From contig NZ_CP017713.1 of assembly GCF_002706425.1 (NCBI RefSeq), forward strand, positions 186,001 to 250,000: a DNA stretch of 64,000 nucleotides, read 5' to 3'. Below are positions 16,266-23,877 of the stretch, one piece after another. This stretch comes from Loigolactobacillus coryniformis subsp. coryniformis KCTC 3167 = DSM 20001 (GTDB taxonomy: Bacteria; Bacillota; Bacilli; Lactobacillales; Lactobacillaceae). Within the stretch, counting starts at the first letter, position 1. Every line of letters starts with the position of its first letter. Made by a program: the position numbers and the translations under genes. The notes beneath the pieces were generated by a model that saw only the letters and a list, made by a program, of their open reading frames with translations, was not told the origin of the DNA and ran no database searches.

Positions 16266-16925
16266 TCAAAAGTCGATCAACCCATGGTGTAAGGCATAAT
16301 GAACTAGATCAACCCGGTTTTTAAAACCAAGCTTACGGTTAATGCTGGCTTTATGTGCTTCGACCGTTTTGATCGAAATATATAATTTTTTGGCAATTTC
16401 TTTATTTGAATAGCCTAACGCGATCAATGGTAAAACTTCGCGTTCACGGCTAGAAAGGTCTGCATATCCCTCAATTTTCAAGTTAACATCGTTATCGTTT
16501 GAATTGATCTCAGCGACATCCGTTTTAGTTAAGATAATATTCTGATCGACATACGTCCGGTGATTAGCCACCGCCTGCAGAGCACTGAGTAATTCAGTAT
16601 CCGGTGAACTCTTTAGCACGTAAGAGTCAGCACCATTTTGCATGGCACGATCGATATAATCCTGTTCTTCGTGCATCGATAAAATAACGATACCGACTTT
16701 AGGAAAACGGTCATGGATCCGCTTAGTCGTGATCAGACCATTTTCGCCAGGCGGCATATTTAAGTCAAGGACGATCAAGTCGACACCAGCGCGCTCAACT
16801 TCAAAATAAGCTTCGTTGCCGCTGGCTGCTTGCGCCACAACGTGAAAATTAGGTTGCTGATTAATGAGGAATGACAGGCCGCTGCGCACGATGGCGTGGT
16901 CATCGGCAATCAAGACTTTATACAA
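16266..16925 (-). CDS. nreC: Response regulator NreC (NarL/FixJ family)
   Basis: This 219-residue protein has a receiver domain with Asp8, Asp9, phospho-acceptor Asp54 (LIVLDLNMPPG) and Lys in VLKSSPD, then a LuxR-type helix-turn-helix (LSSREREVLPLIALGYSNKEIAKKLYISIKTVEAHKASI). It is the partner of NreB and would activate narGHJI and narK when oxygen is low. A TTG at 16925 lies 8 bases after GGAGG and gives the conserved YKVLIADDH start. Longer upstream readings run through a palindromic repeat and are rejected. Confidence 0.9.
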   Translation of the reverse strand: MYKVLIADDHAIVRSGLSFLINQQPNFHVVAQAASGNEAYFEVERAGVDLIVLDLNMPPGENGLITTKRIHDRFPKVGIVILSMHEEQDYIDRAMQNGADSYVLKSSPDTELLSALQAVANHRTYVDQNIILTKTDVAEINSNDNDVNLKIEGYADLSSREREVLPLIALGYSNKEIAKKLYISIKTVEAHKASINRKLGFKNRVDLVHYALHHGLIDF

Positions 16926-16957
16926 GCGCGGTCCCTCCCTGTCTATAGTATTAGAGT

Positions 16958-17130
16958 GTGTTGAAAAAGTGCTTAGCTTATGGAATGATCTGCGATTGGA
17001 GCCGGACGGCTTTTGACAATAATCAAAATGGTTTGCCTTACGAACTTTGCAACTACCTGTCGCTTTTTGCACCGCCAAAACGGCTCCCTCTAGTTCAACC
17101 AAAAACGAGTGACAATGCTTTTTCAATCAC
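16958..17130. repeat. Dispersed palindromic element, copy 2, inside nreB-nreC
   Basis: GTGTTGAAAAAGTGCTTAGC at one end and GCTTTTTCAATCAC at the other pair imperfectly across about 173 bases. Nested complementarity such as GGAGCCG...CGGCTCC lies within. It separates nreB from nreC and may set their relative expression. Confidence 0.6.
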
Positions 17131-17184
17131 GTTTACACTAAGTAAATAGTAAAAACTAACTTAGCAGTATTTTGCAAATATCAC

Positions 17185-18213
17185 TTAAGCGATCGGGAAG
17201 GTGGCGGTAACCGTAGTCCCACTACCTGGCTCCGACTTGATTTGGAAAGTACCGTGCAATGACTTGACGCGCTCGTTCATATTGATCAGCCCCAGTGAGT
17301 GACCATTAAAACTAACGTGTTGTTTAACATCGAAGCCAGTACCATCATCAATGATCTCTAAACTGATCTCGTGTTCATGCGCCACTAAAAATAAGTTGAT
17401 TTCGTTAGCCTCCGCGTGTTTGATCGCGTTGGTCATCGCTTCTTGTGCGATGCGATAGAGTACAGTTTGGACATCCTCGGATAATTTCAGCTCTTCTGCA
17501 TCCCGGGTAACCACGATAATATCAATGCCGGTATTTTCCTCTAAACGTTTAGCTAATGCTTTCAACGCAGCCATCAGTCCAAAACTATCTAACACTGATG
17601 GCCGAATATCTAGTGCCATCCCTTTGATTTCTTGCAAGGTGGCGTAAAGCTGACTTTCGATCAATTTAGTTTGGCGAGCAAAAGCCTCTGGATCGGCATT
17701 ATTCACGGTTGATTCCAGATGGCGTACGCCCATGATCGATGAATAGACCCCTTGCGCGATGCTGTCATGCAGATCCTGTGACAATCGTTTACGTTCCTCT
17801 TCGTGGGCGCGATTGACGTATTGAACGAGTTTACGCTGTTGTGCCAATTGATCGACACGTTGCATTAAGTCGCTACTCTTCAAAGTTAGTGAATAAACGT
17901 TTTGTGCGGCATCTAATTCAGAATAAACCAGGAAAAAGGAGAGCGAGTGCGCACCTTTGACTGGTAAAGTGAACGGAATTGCCGTCTTCGCCATATCCAA
18001 AACGACACAGTTAAAACAATCATTGGTGCGTGACTTTTGTTGTTTGACGACACTGTTCATTAACTTAGTAATATAAGCGGTGCTCAGCGCGTAGTCAGCT
18101 TGCAGCGTTTGCGCGGCATGATTGCTAACTAGCAGTTGATCATCACGAAAAATGAAAACCGCATCTGGCGTTTCATTGAAATTTTTTTCGACCCAACTGA
18201 CAGATTCTAACAT
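17185..18213 (-). CDS. nreB: Oxygen-sensing histidine kinase NreB
   Basis: This 342-residue soluble kinase has an N-terminal PAS-like domain (about 1-115), a HisKA_3 dimerisation helix with phospho-His149 (RLSQDLHDSIAQG) and a HATPase domain (AQEAMTNAIKHAEAN, DDGTGFD, GLINMNERV). Characterised NreB binds an O2-labile 4Fe-4S cluster through four cysteines in C-x2-C-x11-C-x2-C. Here only Cys66 and Cys69 (NDCFNC) are present, and they are the only cysteines in the protein. The start at 18213 follows GTAGGTG. It forms a unit with nreC, separate from nreA. Confidence 0.88.
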   Translation of the reverse strand: MLESVSWVEKNFNETPDAVFIFRDDQLLVSNHAAQTLQADYALSTAYITKLMNSVVKQQKSRTNDCFNCVVLDMAKTAIPFTLPVKGAHSLSFFLVYSELDAAQNVYSLTLKSSDLMQRVDQLAQQRKLVQYVNRAHEEERKRLSQDLHDSIAQGVYSSIMGVRHLESTVNNADPEAFARQTKLIESQLYATLQEIKGMALDIRPSVLDSFGLMAALKALAKRLEENTGIDIIVVTRDAEELKLSEDVQTVLYRIAQEAMTNAIKHAEANEINLFLVAHEHEISLEIIDDGTGFDVKQHVSFNGHSLGLINMNERVKSLHGTFQIKSEPGSGTTVTATFPIA

Positions 18214-18286
18214 GTGATTCACCTACTTCTATGGATAAACTTTGTTAAGTTTACGGCAACTTAACCAATATAATAATAACAGATTG

Positions 18287-18300
18287 TAGAAGCGCTTACA
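18287..18300 (+). promoter_or_regulatory. Possible cre (CcpA) site upstream of nreB
   Basis: TAGAAGCGCTTACA agrees with the cre consensus at 12 of 14 positions and lies about 75 bases upstream of nreB. Carbon control of nitrate regulation is inferred only. Confidence 0.3.
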
Positions 18301-18416
18301 GCTACTTTTAACTTATACAGGTTGTGGTTCATTAGATTGCGAACAATTATGCCGTGTATATGAATAGAATAGCCAAGTATTAGCTTAAGAGGCAAGCTTT
18401 TTGGTTATATAGTAAT

Positions 18417-18445
18417 AAAAAAAGTGACAAGGAGATCCTTGTCAC
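18417..18445 (-). terminator. Rho-independent terminator after nreA
   Basis: GTGACAAGGA and TCCTTGTCAC form a perfect 10-bp stem with a 2-base centre; on the minus strand it is followed by seven T. It separates nreA transcription from nreBC. Confidence 0.9.
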
Positions 18446-18460
18446 GTGATGGATCGTGAT

Positions 18461-18898
18461 TTACTGGAATCGCTGTAAATATTCCTGCAACACGTGACCG
18501 GAGTGAGCAGTGACTTTTTGTTGGTGTCGATAACCAGCGAGTAAAACGCCGATAATAAGCCGATCTTGATCAAAAATAGGTATCGCCACCGCACTGGTTA
18601 AGTGCTCGATCATCGTGATCGGCTGCGACATGTAACCCGCATATTGATGGTGTGCTAGGTCATTTTCTGCAAAGGGCTCACCTGTGCGGATCACTAAACC
18701 AGCAATCCCAATTCCGCTACGCAAGATAATTTTGCGGAAACGCTGGCTGGTATTGCCAGCTGCATAGCGCCAATGAATTTTACGCCAGCTGGTATTATCT
18801 TGTAAAGCAACGCCAACAAACTCGAAGTCCTCTTGTTGATAGATCAACTGGACTAAATCATGGTAAGCGATATTTTTGGCGATCTTCTCGTCACCCAT
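18461..18898 (-). CDS. nreA: GAF-domain nitrate receptor NreA
   Basis: This protein of about 145 residues is a single GAF domain (FEFVGVALQDNTSWRKIHWRYAAGN, GIAGLVIRTGEPF, AVAIPIFDQDRLIIGVLLAGYR). In staphylococci NreA binds nitrate and restrains NreB phosphorylation when nitrate is absent, and position beside nreBC supports the same role. The ATG at 18898 lies 11 bases from AGAGGAG; a TTG at 18904 has better spacing and may be the true start. It is followed by its own terminator, unlike a strict nreABC operon. Confidence 0.85.
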   Translation of the reverse strand: MGDEKIAKNIAYHDLVQLIYQQEDFEFVGVALQDNTSWRKIHWRYAAGNTSQRFRKIILRSGIGIAGLVIRTGEPFAENDLAHHQYAGYMSQPITMIEHLTSAVAIPIFDQDRLIIGVLLAGYRHQQKVTAHSGHVLQEYLQRFQ

Positions 18899-19009
18899 AA
18901 TCAATGTCACTCCTCTCTGAGTATAGCATAGTCTGGTCATGATTTTACGCTAGAATTAGATTTTAATTACATATATGTCTAAAAAAAACGGTTAAATTTA
19001 TAAATTATG

Positions 19010-19237
19010 TTAAATATCTTCTGTTAAAAATTGTTTATAGTGATCGTAATCTTCACGAATCGGCCGAATTTGCTGTTCTAGGTTCTCGATCGCTTCATCT
19101 TGTTCTAGTGTGCGCAGATCAGCACGTTGGTCAGCAATTTCATTTTCTAACAGTGTCCGGTGAATCCGTAGATCCATTAAGGCAATCTTTAATAATTTTT
19201 GGAAATCAGCGTCGGACATCTCGTTTTTTTGTAGCAT
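19010..19237 (-). CDS. Small coiled-coil-like protein
   Basis: This 75-residue, highly charged, helical protein (LLENEIADQRADLRTLEQDEAIENLEQQIRPI) is probably a short coiled coil. It follows AGGAAGTG and lies 4 bases downstream of the mobA stop on the same strand, so it is probably the last gene of the Moco operon. I do not recognise the family. Confidence 0.6.
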   Translation of the reverse strand: MLQKNEMSDADFQKLLKIALMDLRIHRTLLENEIADQRADLRTLEQDEAIENLEQQIRPIREDYDHYKQFLTEDI

Positions 19238-19241
19238 GGGT

Positions 19242-19808
19242 TCACTTCCTATAATTTAAATTCTGTAACGCCAGATCAACGGCGACCATTACGGGCTGGC
19301 ATTGGGCCACGTTAACGATAAAAGTTTGCAAGCGGCGTTGGCCACTGGCTAAAAATTGACGTACGGTAGCATGATCAGTGTAAAAATGGGCCAAAGCGTA
19401 ATGTGCTTGCGCTGTAGTTGCAAGATAGCTACGCGGCTGCTGGGCCAAGGTTAGCAGCAATTCACTGGTCAAATAAGGATAATCGGTGGCAAGCAGTAAA
19501 TAGTCATGGCACCGTGGTTGTGCTGCAGTCGCGGCGTATAAACCACCAAGTGGACCACAATCAGTAAAATCAGCGTGATCCACACAAATATGTACCTGCG
19601 GTAAGTCGATAAATAGGGTGGTTAGCGCAGCGGCATTTTGGGTGTTGGCAGCAACATAAATTTGGGTCGTTAGCGGCAACAATTTGTGTACAGCTAAAAC
19701 CACATTTGGTTGTGTTTGCTCCGGTAAGACGGCCAAGGCTTTATCACGCCCAAAGCGGCGCGAATGACCGCCAGCTAATACGATTCCCGTCGGCTTATTT
19801 TGCGGCAT
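19242..19808 (-). CDS. mobA: Molybdenum cofactor guanylyltransferase MobA
   Basis: MobA (188 residues) transfers GMP to Moco to make the bis-MGD form required by NarG. The nucleotide-binding loop is [17 protein letters not shown] (about 8-24), and [15 protein letters not shown] and [11 protein letters not shown] are typical. I place the start at the ATG at 19808 because it begins just before this loop; it overlaps the end of moaC by 14 bases. Confidence 0.92.
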   Translation of the reverse strand: MPQNKPTGIVLAGGHSRRFGRDKALAVLPEQTQPNVVLAVHKLLPLTTQIYVAANTQNAAALTTLFIDLPQVHICVDHADFTDCGPLGGLYAATAAQPRCHDYLLLATDYPYLTSELLLTLAQQPRSYLATTAQAHYALAHFYTDHATVRQFLASGQRRLQTFIVNVAQCQPVMVAVDLALQNLNYRK

Positions 19809-20277
19809 CGTAAGTGAAATGGCCGCTTTTACCGCCATCTTTTTCCAGCAAATGGACGTCATTGATCACCATGCCGCGGTCGATGGCTTTACACATATCG
19901 TAGATCGTCAGTAGGCTGATCTGGCAAGCCGTCAGCGCCTCGATCTCAACGCCGGTGACGTGTTTGGTTTTGACGGTGACCACTGCAGTGATCGTATCTT
20001 GATCGTTATCGCTAAAGTGAATGTCGACGCCAGTTAAAGGAATCAAATGGCACATCGGAACTAAATTACTCGTCTGTTTGGCCGCCATAATACCGGCAAC
20101 TTGGGCGACAGCGAGGACGTCGCCTTTTTTCATTGTACCAGCATGAATACGCGCTAATGTTTCCGGATGCATCGTGATTTGGCCGGTTGCTTTGGCAATC
20201 CGTGCAGTTACTTTTTTGGCGGTGACATCGACCATCCGTGCACGATTTTGATCATTGAAATGAGTTAATTCAGCCAT
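19795..20277 (-). CDS. moaC: Cyclic pyranopterin monophosphate synthase MoaC
   Basis: MoaC (160 residues) converts the MoaA product to cyclic pyranopterin monophosphate. Landmarks are [64 protein letters not shown] and [10 protein letters not shown]. The ATG shares bases with the mobB stop (TAATG arrangement) and follows AAGAAGGA, showing translational coupling. Length matches the family. Confidence 0.95.
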   Translation of the reverse strand: MAELTHFNDQNRARMVDVTAKKVTARIAKATGQITMHPETLARIHAGTMKKGDVLAVAQVAGIMAAKQTSNLVPMCHLIPLTGVDIHFSDNDQDTITAVVTVKTKHVTGVEIEALTACQISLLTIYDMCKAIDRGMVINDVHLLEKDGGKSGHFTYDAAK

Positions 20278-20771
20278 TAAAATCCTTCTTTCTGCAAATA
20301 GGTCGTAAACCAAGCTTGGCGTTGTACGCTAGTGCTGAAATCTAAACAGGTACTGAACTCTGGGGTATGCAAGCTAGCGTATGCCGTAATGTGGCTTAAT
20401 TGCTCAAAGTCGATCGGCCGTTCGCCAGGCCGTACTAACACGAGCTTAGGGTAGGCTGCCGCCTTGAAGCCTTCCAGTAGACAAAATTGCTCGGGCTGGG
20501 CGTAAGTGGCGATCAATTGCGCCGCAGTTGGCGGCCGAGTGATCTGCTGTTGTACCATCGTTGCCTGATCGGTTGCCAATAAAACGGTTTGCGCGCCAGC
20601 AGCAGTGAAACGAGCGGTATCAGTTCCAGCTTGATCCATTTGTGCATTATGCGCGTCATGCTTTAACACGCACACTGGCTGGTGCTGTCGCTTTAGAACG
20701 GCTAGAAAATCGTTGATCGCCGTGGTTTTACCGCTTTTCTTAAAGCCAACTATTTGAAGGGGAGCAACCAT
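20277..20771 (-). CDS. mobB: Molybdopterin-guanine dinucleotide adaptor protein MobB
   Basis: MobB (164 residues) is a P-loop GTPase that assists MobA. Walker A is GFKKSGKTT (9-17), and KHDAH and LLEGFK are the conserved downstream motifs. It overlaps moeA by 22 bases and moaC by one, within the minus-strand Moco operon. Confidence 0.93.
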   Translation of the reverse strand: MVAPLQIVGFKKSGKTTAINDFLAVLKRQHQPVCVLKHDAHNAQMDQAGTDTARFTAAGAQTVLLATDQATMVQQQITRPPTAAQLIATYAQPEQFCLLEGFKAAAYPKLVLVRPGERPIDFEQLSHITAYASLHTPEFSTCLDFSTSVQRQAWFTTYLQKEGF

Positions 20772-21970
20772 GTTTCCACCTCGGCATTTAAGGGTAGTGG
20801 TTCATGACTATGCGGTATCTTGAAGAGGCAAGTAGTCGATTGCAGATTGCCCAGTGAGCCGGATACATCGCTGCCATTTAGCTGAACTTGATAACGACCG
20901 TCGTTTAACTGATAGGTACCGCGCAAAATTTTATCGTAACCGTTAGTTTTAGGATAAATGCGGGCTAAGTTTGCGGTCACTTTCTGACAATGTGATGGCT
21001 GAGCAACAAAGCGCCGTAAAATTGGTTCAGCAAATAAGTAAAAGCCGGTGTAGCAAGCCCCCGGATTACCAGATAAGGCGATGATCAAGGTATTGTCATC
21101 AACAAAAGCGGTCGTAACACTGCCAGGCCGCATTTTTAACTTGTTAAATAATAACTGCTCTGAATTGCGGGCGGTAGTAGCTAAATAGTCAAAATCGCCG
21201 ACCGAAACGCCACCATCAGTGATAACTAGGTCGTTGGTTTGCTTAAGTCGTTCTAAATTGGTTTGTAATAATTTATAATCATCGACTAATTGAACGGTTT
21301 CAGTGACGATCGCGCCGCTTTCTGCGACTAGATTAGCGATCAAAGGCCCATTACTATTAAAAATCTTACCTGGCTGTGGGGTGTCGCCAGGATTTAGTAA
21401 TTCAGTGCCAGTCGTGATGATGGCAACGCGTGGTTGCCGGTAAACCTTGACTTCAGTGGTACCAAAGGCGGTTAGCAGACTGAGCCCACCAGGATTCAAT
21501 TCGGTGCCAGCAGCGATCAGCAGTGCCCCTTGTTTAAATTCGGAACCGGCGGGGGTAATGTTGTCGCGGTCTTGGCTGACCATAATTTTCACCTGATCAG
21601 GTTGTTCAGGTACCGACCGCGTTTGCTCTAACATAATGACTTTAGCTGCGTTATCGGGAACAAAGGCACCAGTCATGATCCGTGCGGTTTCATTTTCACC
21701 TAGATCATGATCAAAGGTAGCGCCGGCTTGAATTTCGCCGACCACATGGAAATTTTTCGGGAAATCATGGTCATCGGCAGCACGAATGGCGTAGCCGTCA
21801 TAACCAGAACGACGGAAATTGGGATAATCATACGCAGCTACGGCATCTTCGGCTAAAACGCGATGATTAGCGTCAGCCACCGGAATCGTTTCTACCTGTT
21901 GGGGTAATTTTAATGCGGCTAATTTTGCTTGTGCTTCTTCTAATGTAATTGGTTTACGACGTTCTAACAT
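20750..21970 (-). CDS. moeA: Molybdopterin molybdenumtransferase MoeA
   Basis: MoeA (406 residues) inserts molybdate into adenylylated molybdopterin. The conserved regions are present: NFRRSGYDGYAIRAAD, GEIQAGATFDHDLGENETARIMTGAFVPDNA, PRVAIITTGTELLNPGD, TDGGVSVGDFDY and ALSGNPGACYTGFYLF. It lies 9 bases downstream of moaB. Length is normal for the family. Confidence 0.95.
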   Translation of the reverse strand: MLERRKPITLEEAQAKLAALKLPQQVETIPVADANHRVLAEDAVAAYDYPNFRRSGYDGYAIRAADDHDFPKNFHVVGEIQAGATFDHDLGENETARIMTGAFVPDNAAKVIMLEQTRSVPEQPDQVKIMVSQDRDNITPAGSEFKQGALLIAAGTELNPGGLSLLTAFGTTEVKVYRQPRVAIITTGTELLNPGDTPQPGKIFNSNGPLIANLVAESGAIVTETVQLVDDYKLLQTNLERLKQTNDLVITDGGVSVGDFDYLATTARNSEQLLFNKLKMRPGSVTTAFVDDNTLIIALSGNPGACYTGFYLFAEPILRRFVAQPSHCQKVTANLARIYPKTNGYDKILRGTYQLNDGRYQVQLNGSDVSGSLGNLQSTTCLFKIPHSHEPLPLNAEVETWLLPFK

Positions 21971-21979
21971 ACAAGTTAC

Positions 21980-22447
21980 CTACTTTCGTCTTTCAAATAA
22001 CAAATGTTGCCATTCAGGTAAGATCAACTGCTGTAACGCGGTTTGGCAGGCATTGGTCGAACCAGGCAGCACAAAACAAAGTTGATCGCGAACATTAAAA
22101 CCGGCTAGCGCCCGTGAAGCCAAGGCGCGCGTGCCGATCTCAGTAAAACTGATCTGCCGGAAATGTTCGCCAAAACCAGGGATCGTTACGGGCAATAAAG
22201 GTTCTAAAGCATCAAAAGTGACATCGCGTTGAGCGATACCCGTGCCACCATTGGTGATGATCATGTCAGGTTCCGTTAATTCTAATTGTAAAAATGCGCT
22301 TTGGATCGCCACGATATCATCAGGCACCACTAAGCGCTGGGTAACGGTGATCTCAGCGGTACCCAGCGCAGTGGCGATCGTTTGACCACTTTTATCATTA
22401 TCTAAATTACGCGTATCACTGACCGTTAAAATTGCTGCCGTTGTCAT
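21980..22447 (-). CDS. moaB: Molybdopterin adenylyltransferase-type protein MoaB/Mog
   Basis: This 155-residue protein has the MoaB/Mog fold (ILTVSDTRNLDNDKSGQTI, IITNGGTGIAQRDVTFDAL, FVLPGSTNACQTALQQLILPE). It adenylylates molybdopterin before metal insertion. Only one member of this family is in the window, so it probably serves as the sole Mog activity. The ATG at 22447 shares bases with the moeB stop (TAATG), indicating coupling. Confidence 0.93.
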   Translation of the reverse strand: MTTAAILTVSDTRNLDNDKSGQTIATALGTAEITVTQRLVVPDDIVAIQSAFLQLELTEPDMIITNGGTGIAQRDVTFDALEPLLPVTIPGFGEHFRQISFTEIGTRALASRALAGFNVRDQLCFVLPGSTNACQTALQQLILPEWQHLLFERRK

Positions 22448-23496
22448 TATGGCTGACCTTCTTTCTGTCGCGGCGCTTTGAGTAGCTGCCACAGCGCACG
22501 GTAATGCTGCTGTGCTTGTTGCTCATTTAGTTTATAAAGTTGCACTTTACCGGTTTTAAAGTAGCTAGCCGGTGCGTCGTGCCACTTAAAGGTGATCATG
22601 CTTGGTGTAACGCGATAAGCGACATGTTTAGCGGCTAAAGTGGCGGCTACCTCAGCAATACTACGTGTTTGCGGTAAATAAACTGACCAAGCATTGCTGC
22701 CACATAAGCGGCGCAACAACGTTTTATCATTTAACGTGATCGGTACCTGTTTGTGCTGGCAAACTGGGCAGTCAGCGCGTTTTTTCACTTTAAAGTGCTG
22801 CTGCGCTGGTGGCCAACAGCTAACCGTCGTCAATTGATCCAAGGCACCAGCGCCGCTGACAACATAGCGCAACGCCAACGAAACTTGGATGCTGGAAACC
22901 AGCGGAATCAGCGGTGTAGCGACGCCGAGAATGTCGCAGTCGCGCTCTTTTAACTTGGTGATATCGGGAAAGGCACACTCAAGGCACGGACCAGCAGTAG
23001 GATCAACCAGCATTAATTGGCCGGAAACGCCGGCACAAGCTGCAAAAACGAAGGGAAAGTGCTGATTGAGTGCCAAGCGATTAAGCAGGTCACGGACACT
23101 AAAATTATCACTACAGTCTAAGGCCAACGTCAACGGCTGCATTTGCGCCAGTAATTCGGGGCGCAGTTCCACCGGAAAAACATCAATGGTGACGTTGTGA
23201 TTGATCTGGCGTAATTTAGCTGCTGCTGCATCGACTTTAAACAGTTCATTAGTGGCATCAGCTTCTGTGAAAAGACTTTGGCGCTGTAGGTTAGTTTCAC
23301 TGACGGTATCAGGATCCACTAAATAGAGTGTACCGACACCGGCGCGCACCAACTGTTCAGCTGCATAAGTTCCTAAGGCGCCACAGCCGACGATCAGAAT
23401 CGTGCTAGCGTTGATTTTAGCTTGACCAGCGGCGCCAATTTGTTTGACGCGCATTTGCCGATCATAACGTTCGATGACGCTCACCTCCGTGTGCAT
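22447..23496 (-). CDS. moeB: MoeB/ThiF-family MoaD-activating enzyme
   Basis: This E1-like enzyme (about 350 residues) adenylates the MoaD C-terminus. The ATP site is ILIVGCGALGTYAAEQLVRAGVGTLYLVDPDTVSETNLQRQ; the zinc cysteines are CLEC and CPVC. About 90 extra residues follow the usual 245-residue core; they have no active-site cysteine of a rhodanese domain that I can identify. The start is uncertain: ATG 23496 lacks a good site, and a GTG at 23484 overlaps a GGAGG. It leads the Moco operon and is divergent from narG. Confidence 0.9.
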   Translation of the reverse strand: MHTEVSVIERYDRQMRVKQIGAAGQAKINASTILIVGCGALGTYAAEQLVRAGVGTLYLVDPDTVSETNLQRQSLFTEADATNELFKVDAAAAKLRQINHNVTIDVFPVELRPELLAQMQPLTLALDCSDNFSVRDLLNRLALNQHFPFVFAACAGVSGQLMLVDPTAGPCLECAFPDITKLKERDCDILGVATPLIPLVSSIQVSLALRYVVSGAGALDQLTTVSCWPPAQQHFKVKKRADCPVCQHKQVPITLNDKTLLRRLCGSNAWSVYLPQTRSIAEVAATLAAKHVAYRVTPSMITFKWHDAPASYFKTGKVQLYKLNEQQAQQHYRALWQLLKAPRQKEGQP

Positions 23497-23877
23497 AGAC
23501 AAAATGCATTGAAATAACTGCTAACTAATCCTTGAGCAAAAACAAAAAACCACTAGTTGAATACTCTTATTTTTAACAAAAATTTCTGTATTTTTCATAA
23601 AATTCGGGCAATTCCCTAATCGCAGTATAGCATTGTAAATGATATTGTGAATATTAGGGAAAAGTCTTACTTTTGTGCGCAACTTTTGCCGGAGAAGTTA
23701 GCTCGCGTTTGTGATTATATTTGGTATTAAGGTAGTTAAAAAATATTCAATGTGGAAACGTGTTGAAAAAAGCAAAATGACCTATCGCCGTATTAGCCAA
23801 ACAACTAGCTAGGCGATACGTTCTATAATCTAAGCGCTTTTTTCAATACTTTAGTTCTGGAAGGGACGTGAATAATC
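23497..23877. promoter_or_regulatory. Divergent moeB/narG control region
   Basis: This 381-base gap contains an inverted pair TTCCCTAAT (23612-23620) and ATTAGGGAA (23653-23661) with centres 41 bases apart, and a palindromic repeat (23760-23849) next to the narG ribosome site. The paired nonamer also occurs upstream of moaE. It is the natural place for NreC to act on both the Moco and nar operons. No gene is seen here. Confidence 0.5.
23760..23849. repeat. Dispersed palindromic element, copy 3, upstream of narG
   Basis: GTGTTGAAAAAAGC pairs with GCGCTTTTTTCAATAC, with an inner TATCGCC/GGCGATA stem and the family core TAGCTAGGCG. It ends 28 bases before the narG start, so it would fold in the narG leader RNA or act as a terminator. 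Confidence 0.6.

Noticed and set aside
16926-17126. Extended N-terminus for nreC
   Set aside because: The extra residues come from reading through a palindromic repeat; the TTG at 16925 has a proper GGAGG and starts the conserved receiver domain.
18461-18940. Longer nreA start at 18940
   Set aside because: The upstream codons overlap the ribosome site AGAGGAG; the start near 18898-18904 fits better.
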